NCBI GenBank assembly: GCA_020852055.1
Contig: JADZBP010000026.1
Location: forward strand, 1 to 64,000
Reading direction: 5' to 3'
DNA length: 64,000 nt
Source: Candidatus Latescibacterota bacterium
GTDB taxonomy: Bacteria > Latescibacterota > UBA2968 > UBA8231
In this document: piece after piece, positions 58,716 through 64,000 of the stretch
Position numbering within the stretch: position 1 is the stretch's first letter
How the letters are laid out: each line of letters starts with the position of its first letter
Made by a program: the position numbers and the translations under genes
The notes under the pieces: model-generated
Databases searched by the model: none
Told to the model about the DNA's origin: nothing
What the model saw: only the letters and a program-made list of their open reading frames with translations

Positions 58716-58961
58716 ATGAAAATCCAACTACTCCTCTTTGCCTCCTGCCGCGATGCTGTTGGCGCCAAAGAACTCGTCCTGGACTTGCCCGAAGGTACCA
58801 CCGCGGCGGGCCTCAGAGACGAGGTGGTATCCCGGTACCCGCGCCTGGCACCCCTGAAGGAGAAGTTGCTGATCGCTGCCAACGCCGAGTATGTCGACGG
58901 GGCTACGGTATTGAAGGATGGCGACGAAATTGCGTTGATCCCGCCGGTGAGTGGGGGCTGA
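58716..58961 (+). CDS. moaD: Molybdopterin synthase sulfur-carrier subunit MoaD
   Basis: 81 aa, beta-grasp, C-terminal 'DEIALIPPVSGG' GG terminus. Confidence 0.93.
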   Translation: MKIQLLLFASCRDAVGAKELVLDLPEGTTAAGLRDEVVSRYPRLAPLKEKLLIAANAEYVDGATVLKDGDEIALIPPVSGG

Positions 58962-58965
58962 ATTG

Positions 58966-59397
58966 ATGATCTTCAAGGTCAGCGAACAGCCGATCTCTCC
59001 TGCCGATCTGTACGCGCAGGTACTCCAGGACCACAACGGTGCGGTAGTCACTTTCTGCGGGGTGGTGCGCAACCACGCGAACAATAAACCTACCCGCTAT
59101 CTGGTCTACGAAGCCTACCCTGAAATGGCCGAAAGGACAATGGCCGAAATCGGGGAGCAGATCGCCGCGAAATGGTCTGTTGAAGATGTCGGGATCCTTC
59201 ACCGCGTCGGCCGGCTGGAGATCGGGGAGATCAGCGTGTTGATCGCTGTTTCCAGTCCCCACCGGGCCCAGGCATTCGAGGCCTGCCGTTACGCTATCGA
59301 CCGCCTCAAGGAGGTGGTGCCGATCTGGAAAAAAGAGGTTGGCGAAAACGGTGAGGAATGGGTGGAGGGACCTGGGGCCGGTGCGCCGAAGGGATAG
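58966..59397 (+). CDS. moaE: Molybdopterin synthase catalytic subunit MoaE
   Basis: 'GAVVTFCGVVRNHANNKPTRYLVYEAYPEMAERTMAEI', 'HRVGRLEIGEISVLIAVSSPHRAQAFEACRYAIDRLKEVVPIWKKE'. Confidence 0.95.
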   Translation: MIFKVSEQPISPADLYAQVLQDHNGAVVTFCGVVRNHANNKPTRYLVYEAYPEMAERTMAEIGEQIAAKWSVEDVGILHRVGRLEIGEISVLIAVSSPHRAQAFEACRYAIDRLKEVVPIWKKEVGENGEEWVEGPGAGAPKG

Positions 59398-59400
59398 CCA

Positions 59401-59916
59401 TTGATCTACAATTTCAGCTGGTTGTTGCCGGGGCAACTGGGTGGGGCGGGCCAACCCGGGGGCATAAGGAATGGATGGGTGGGGCGCGACGAGTACCTGG
59501 CCGAGGATCTGGCCTGGCTAGGAACTCAGGGGGTAGGCGCTTTGGTTTCCCTTACCGAGGAACCCCTCGACAAGGAGGTGGTTTGCCGGTATTTGCTGCA
59601 CTACCTGCATCTGCCCATCGAGGATATGCATGCGCCTAGCCTGGCGGCTATCTCTACCTTTGTTGGGTTTGTCGATCAGTCGTTAGCGGCGGGTTGTCCG
59701 GTGGTGGTGCATTGCCGCGCCGGGATGGGGCGGACCGGGACCATGTTGGCCTGTTACCTGGTTCACCGAGAGGTTGATCCGCAGACCGCTCTTGCTCAGG
59801 TGCGACAGCAGCGCCCGGGTTCGGTGGAAACCTGGGCTCAGGAAATGGCGGTGTACGAATACGCGGCCCATCGCCGAGCCGCTGTCAACTGGAGCGACCA
59901 GGTGGGCATGAATTGA
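59401..59916 (+). CDS. Dual-specificity protein phosphatase-like protein
   Basis: Active site 'VVVHCRAGMGRTGTMLACYLV' (HCxxGxGRT); TTG start. Confidence 0.88.
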   Translation: MIYNFSWLLPGQLGGAGQPGGIRNGWVGRDEYLAEDLAWLGTQGVGALVSLTEEPLDKEVVCRYLLHYLHLPIEDMHAPSLAAISTFVGFVDQSLAAGCPVVVHCRAGMGRTGTMLACYLVHREVDPQTALAQVRQQRPGSVETWAQEMAVYEYAAHRRAAVNWSDQVGMN

Positions 59917-60018
59917 ATTGACATTTGTCGGATTCGTCTCTAAATTGGGGCAAAGATATAATTTACATATAGCTAAACACCAATTCCTGAGCGTCGATCA
60001 GGGAGGGGAGGTCTAAGG

Positions 60019-60210
60019 ATGGATAAGACATTTCCACCATGCCTGAAGTGCAACACGGGGGTACTCGTCCCGCTATCAGACTATGGCCGGGATGGCGCTT
60101 CGATCCACTATAAAGCCTGGGCCTGCACCAATCCCGAGTGCGGTTTCAATATCCGCATCGACAATGGCGAGTTGAGCATCGGCAAGGAGATCAAAGAATC
60201 CTATAAGTGA
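60019..60210 (+). CDS. Small zinc-ribbon-like protein
   Basis: 63 aa with CLKC...CTNPEC cysteine pairs; GGAGG RBS upstream. Confidence 0.7.
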   Translation: MDKTFPPCLKCNTGVLVPLSDYGRDGASIHYKAWACTNPECGFNIRIDNGELSIGKEIKESYK

Positions 60211-60292
60211 TCTTTTCCGCAGACACACGCCGCTTCAGGCGGCCTTCCATCGGGCGGTGTCGCCGAGGTTCCAACCGCAGCAGGTCGAGTTC

Positions 60293-60318
60293 AAAGGCTC
60301 CCATCGCAGGAGCCTTTT
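60293..60318 (+). terminator. Rho-independent terminator
   Basis: aaaggctcc-catcgca-ggagcctttt. Confidence 0.75.
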
Positions 60319-60368
60319 CTACTGTTATAGATTGCCGGTGTTGCCGACCCGGCAGGTAGCACGTAGCC

Positions 60369-61301
60369 TTGAAGAGAAATTTCAGTGATTGGCTGGTCAA
60401 AGGTGGGGCATGCACCCTTGCGGTCCTGCTGTGGTTCCACGCCGTGACTGAGCATACCTACCAGAAGGAAATCGATATCCGCCTGCAAGTCGACGGGATT
60501 CCCGCCGACCCTTCCACCGAGGACCTGATGGTGGCCAATATCCTTCCCGGCAAGGTGCGGGTGCTGGTGTCCGGGCGGGGGAAGGACCTGCTTTCCCTCA
60601 AAGGCGAGGATTTCTTCCTGCGCGTGCAACCGCGCGGGGCTACCCCGGGCAGTGTGTACTCCTATCGGTTGAGCCCGGACCAGGTAGAGAATCTGGCGCC
60701 AGGAGCCGACGTGCAGGTTCGCAAGATCGTCGAGCCGCGCGAAATCGAAGTCGAGATCGACAAACGCAGCGAACGGATGGTCGAGGTGGAGGCCGCGTTA
60801 TCCATGGAGGTTGCGGAGGCCTACCGGCAGGTTGGCCGGGTGAGGGTCGAACCCTCGCAGGTAAAGGTCATCGGGCCGAGCCGGCGCCTCCAGAAGATCC
60901 GGACGATCCGCACCGACTCGTTGGCGCTGCGCGAGGTCCATGACGACGTCGATGTGCAAGTGGGATTGCGGCCGCCTGAAGGCATCCGCTTCGAGGTGAA
61001 CCCTCCCCAGGTGCGGGTCCGGATCGACGTCCAGGAGTTGGCGGAGAACAATATCGCCGAGGTGCCGGTGCAGGTGCACAATGCAGGCGGCCGCAGCGTT
61101 CAACTGGAGCCGGCCCGCGTGCGGGTGCGGGTGCGGGGAGGGGCGGGAGTCGTCGGCCACCTGAAGCCCGAGCAGATATACCTCTTCGTCGACTACCGCG
61201 ATGCTTCCTCTGAGTATGGTCTCAGCATCCAGGCTCGTCCGGATAGCCTGTTCGAGGTGATTGCACTCGAGCCTTCGCGGGTGATGGTGGCCGGCCGCTG
61301 A
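60369..61301 (+). CDS. YbbR-like domain protein (CdaR-like)
   Basis: N-terminal TM 'CTLAVLLWFHAV', repeated YbbR modules 'VKVIGPSRRLQKIRTIRTDSLALREVHDDVDVQVGLRPPEGIRFEVNPPQVRVRIDV'. Confidence 0.82.
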   Translation: MKRNFSDWLVKGGACTLAVLLWFHAVTEHTYQKEIDIRLQVDGIPADPSTEDLMVANILPGKVRVLVSGRGKDLLSLKGEDFFLRVQPRGATPGSVYSYRLSPDQVENLAPGADVQVRKIVEPREIEVEIDKRSERMVEVEAALSMEVAEAYRQVGRVRVEPSQVKVIGPSRRLQKIRTIRTDSLALREVHDDVDVQVGLRPPEGIRFEVNPPQVRVRIDVQELAENNIAEVPVQVHNAGGRSVQLEPARVRVRVRGGAGVVGHLKPEQIYLFVDYRDASSEYGLSIQARPDSLFEVIALEPSRVMVAGR

Positions 61302-61323
61302 AGGCCGGGCGCGGAGGGGGGGA

Positions 61324-62349
61324 ATGCTGGTACTGGGTCTGGAAACTTCCTGCGACGAAACCGCGGCTGCCGTGGTCGATGAGACCTATGCGCTGCGCGC
61401 CAACATCATCTCCTCGCAGCACGAGCACGCGATTTTTGGCGGGGTGGTGCCCGAACTGGCCTCGCGCGCCCATCTGCGCACCGCCGTGCCCGTGGTGCGG
61501 GCGGCACTGGCGGCGGCCGGAGTCAGTCTGGCCGAGATCGACGGCATCGCGGTCACGCGTGGCCCCGGCCTGGTAGGGTCGCTCATCGTCGGTCTTTCCC
61601 TGGCCAAAGCCCTGGCCCTGGCCGCAGGCAAGCCTCTGATCGGGGTGCACCATCTGGAGGGGCATATCTTCTCCAACCTGATCGAGCATGCTCTTGCCCC
61701 GCCCTTCCTCACCCTGCTGGTTTCGGGGGGGCACACCGAGATTCTGCGGGTGGACGAACTGGGCCGGTACGAGTTGCTGGGGCGCACCCGGGACGACGCC
61801 GCCGGCGAGGCCTTTGACAAGGTGGCCAAACTCCTCGACCTCCTGCCCACCACCGGTTCGGTGATGGGGGGGCGGATCGTCGCCGAACTGGCCGCCAAGG
61901 GCAACGCGCGGGCCATCGCCTTTCCCCGGGCCTTGGAGCGCGACGACAGTCTGGACTTCAGCTTCAGCGGCCTGAAAACCGCTGTACTCAACCATGTGCG
62001 CCGCCTTGTCCCCGATCAATTGCAGCGCGAACTGCCCGATATTGCCGCCAGTTTCCAGGAAGCGGTGGTGGATGCCCTGGTGGGAAAAACCATGAAGGCA
62101 GTGGCGCAGACCGGGATCAGGACCGTGGCGCTGGCTGGCGGGGTGGCAGCCAACCGCCGCCTGCGCACTTGCCTGGAGGAAGAGGTACAGGCTCAGGGGG
62201 GGCAACTCCACTACCCCTCTCCGGTGTTGTGTACCGACAACGCCGCCATGATTGCGGCGGCCGGCCTCTTTCACCTTTCCCGGGGCCGGAGATCCGGTAT
62301 GGATCTGGATGCGGTGCCCCGCCTGAGTCTCTCCCTGCCGCATGGCTGA
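61324..62349 (+). CDS. tsaD: tRNA N6-adenosine threonylcarbamoyltransferase
   Basis: 'MLVLGLETSCDETAAAVVDE', 'HLEGHIFSNLIEH', 'LTLLVSGGHTEIL', 'LAGGVAANRRLR'. Confidence 0.97.
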   Translation: MLVLGLETSCDETAAAVVDETYALRANIISSQHEHAIFGGVVPELASRAHLRTAVPVVRAALAAAGVSLAEIDGIAVTRGPGLVGSLIVGLSLAKALALAAGKPLIGVHHLEGHIFSNLIEHALAPPFLTLLVSGGHTEILRVDELGRYELLGRTRDDAAGEAFDKVAKLLDLLPTTGSVMGGRIVAELAAKGNARAIAFPRALERDDSLDFSFSGLKTAVLNHVRRLVPDQLQRELPDIAASFQEAVVDALVGKTMKAVAQTGIRTVALAGGVAANRRLRTCLEEEVQAQGGQLHYPSPVLCTDNAAMIAAAGLFHLSRGRRSGMDLDAVPRLSLSLPHG

Positions 62350-64000
62350 GTGGCTGGACTTCCAGGTTCGCCTGGAGGGACATTGGCTTTGGCTGGCCCT
62401 GATTCCCCTGGCGCTGGCCGGTGCCTACTGCTGCTACCGCCACACGCTGCCGGCGGTCACTCCCCCGTTGCGCTGGACCCTCATCGCCTTGCGCAGCCTG
62501 GCCATGGCGCTGCTGCTGGCGGTTTTGGCCGAGATCGTGGTAGATTGGTGGAACAAGCAGGTGGTTCATCCCTGGGTGCTGGTGTTGGTCGATACCAGTG
62601 CCAGCATGGGGGTGGTGGAGGAAGGTCAGAGCCGTTTTGCCGGTGCTGCTGCCGTGCTCGCCAGCCCCGACTTCGCCCAGGCGCTCTCATCGGCGCGCTT
62701 GGCGGTCTGGGGTTTTGCCGAAGCGCCCTATGCGCTGGCCCTCGACACCCTGTCCCAGGCAAGGGTGGGCGGGCAGGCCACGGACCTGGCCCGCGCGTTG
62801 ACCAAGGGCCTCGAACAGGTAGCAGACCGCGAGCAGTTGGCTGGGGTATTGCTGGTTTCGGACGGGGCCCACAACCTGGGTGAGGACCCAGGGCGGGCAG
62901 CTGCTGAGGGCGGCGTGCCGGTGTACACCGTGGGGGTCGGCAGTACCCGCCCGCCCGCCGATGTGCGTATCGCCCGCGCCCAAGCAACGGAGGCGGGATA
63001 CCTGGGGCGTCCCTTGCGCCTGGAGGCCGAACTCAATAGCTGGGGATATGCCGGACGCGAGGTGAAGATCCTGCTCTCCGAAGGGGACCAACTCCTGGAC
63101 CAACAGTTGGCGGTGCTGGCCGATGGTCCCCAGAGCCTGAGTTTTGAACTGCGGCCCACCGTGGCCGGGCCCCATATCTACCAGGTGGAGGTAGCGCCAC
63201 TGGAAGGTGAGGTGGCGCGCGACAACAACACCGCCCTGGTCTTTGTCCAGGTCCTGCAGGAACGCCTGAAGATTCTGCTGGTGGGCAGCGGGCCCAGTGT
63301 GGACCTGGCCTTTGTGCGGCGCAGCCTGGAGGCCGACTCCTCGCTGGTGGTCGATTGCTGGGTCGAGGAAGAGGCCGGGCGTTTTTACCAGGGGAAGCAG
63401 CTCAGCACCGAGGTCCTGGCTGCTGCCGGCGCGTTGGTGTTGGTGGACCCGGGGCCGGGCTTGATGACCGCCGCCGGGCCCTTGTTCGCCCAGTACGTGC
63501 AAGCGGGCGGCGGCCTGCTCCTGGTGGGCGGGTTGAGGACTTGGCAGAGTGGCGCGCTGCCGCCGGTCCTGGCCGGGATGCTGCCGGTGGAACTGGCCCC
63601 CGGCAAAGGGTTCGTTGCCCAGGAGGTATCGCTGAGCATGGGCCTGGAAGGGCGCGAGCACCCGGTAGTGCGCCTGGTTCAGGAGCAGGAGGGAACCACC
63701 GCCGACCCCTGGGCCCAGTTGCCGCCTCTGCCTGGCTACCTGGAGGGGGCGCGCCGGAAAGAGGGCGCCGCAGTGCTGGTCGAGGGCAATATCGAGGGCC
63801 GGCCGCCCTTGCTGGTGGCGGGCGCCGCCGGCCGCGGCAAGGTGATCGCCGGGCTTTCGGGCTCCTTCTGGCGGCTCGATCTGATCAGCAGCGGTGTGGG
63901 TGGCCGGCCGCAGATCATCCGCCGTTTCTGGCAGAACGCGGCCAAGTGGCTGGCCATGAAAACCCCTGCCGGGCGGGTGCGGGTCTGGACTGAACGCCCC
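62342..64000 (+). CDS. VWA-domain membrane protein (3' end truncated; absent from ORF track)
   Basis: ATG at 62342 overlapping the tsaD stop, open for 553 codons to the window end: MAEWLDFQVRLEGHWLWLALIPLALAGAYCCYRH...VLVLVDTSASMGVVEEGQSRF...AGVLLVSDGAHNLGEDP (DxSxS MIDAS). Confidence 0.85.
   Translation, partial: MAEWLDFQVRLEGHWLWLALIPLALAGAYCCYRHTLPAVTPPLRWTLIALRSLAMALLLAVLAEIVVDWWNKQVVHPWVLVLVDTSASMGVVEEGQSRFAGAAAVLASPDFAQALSSARLAVWGFAEAPYALALDTLSQARVGGQATDLARALTKGLEQVADREQLAGVLLVSDGAHNLGEDPGRAAAEGGVPVYTVGVGSTRPPADVRIARAQATEAGYLGRPLRLEAELNSWGYAGREVKILLSEGDQLLDQQLAVLADGPQSLSFELRPTVAGPHIYQVEVAPLEGEVARDNNTALVFVQVLQERLKILLVGSGPSVDLAFVRRSLEADSSLVVDCWVEEEAGRFYQGKQLSTEVLAAAGALVLVDPGPGLMTAAGPLFAQYVQAGGGLLLVGGLRTWQSGALPPVLAGMLPVELAPGKGFVAQEVSLSMGLEGREHPVVRLVQEQEGTTADPWAQLPPLPGYLEGARRKEGAAVLVEGNIEGRPPLLVAGAAGRGKVIAGLSGSFWRLDLISSGVGGRPQIIRRFWQNAAKWLAMKTPAGRVRVWTERP

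Overview
This is a 64 kb, high-GC, gene-dense bacterial chromosomal window. C-terminal 'NPFNPET...G.Y.W.......SG.Y.Y......F...KK(M)LLLK' domains on two secreted proteins suggest an FCB-group or related candidate-phylum bacterium (inference only). Contents, left to right: a truncated methyltransferase; Gfo/Idh/MocA, MATE and ROK genes; a stand-alone CheZ-like gene; RraA and D-threonine-aldolase-like genes; prpC/prpB; purA, serA, engB, clpX, clpP and tig; tRNA-Leu(UAG); glyS, recO, ftsB-like, proB, hisF, hisH and proC; a histone-H1-like Lys/Ala-rich ORF plus a SWIB protein; carA; Ldh-like; a duplicated UxaA; aroC. Then come two paralogous secreted EF-hand proteins, a ferritin-like/VIT1 protein, a double-domain PPK2, and a chemotaxis locus of about 15 kb (REC-GAF, FapA/DUF342, REC-HDOD, PilZ, cheR, cheB, HTH-REC, cheV, cheW, cheA, unknown, cheY). 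The window ends with a FAD/NapH-like redox fusion, two large surface proteins with cohesin/dockerin-like modules, moaD/moaE, a DSP phosphatase, YbbR, tsaD and a VWA protein. Main findings: (1) CheR carries a C-terminal extension that looks like a CheZ phosphatase helix with the D-x3-Q motif, and both it and the separate CheZ end in a FliM-like SQ[DE]DID[SA]L peptide; (2) sigma28-type GCCGATAA boxes sit upstream of cheV, cheW and the distant cheZ; (3) an identical 18-bp CRP-like palindrome lies upstream of each of the two paralogous EF-hand proteins, with a perfect CRP-type palindrome upstream of the redox fusion; (4) UxaA is an internal duplication with complementary loss of motifs; (5) CheA has a degenerate extra HPt lacking the phospho-His; (6) the surface-protein locus has candidate cohesin/dockerin pairing and an operator-like promoter.
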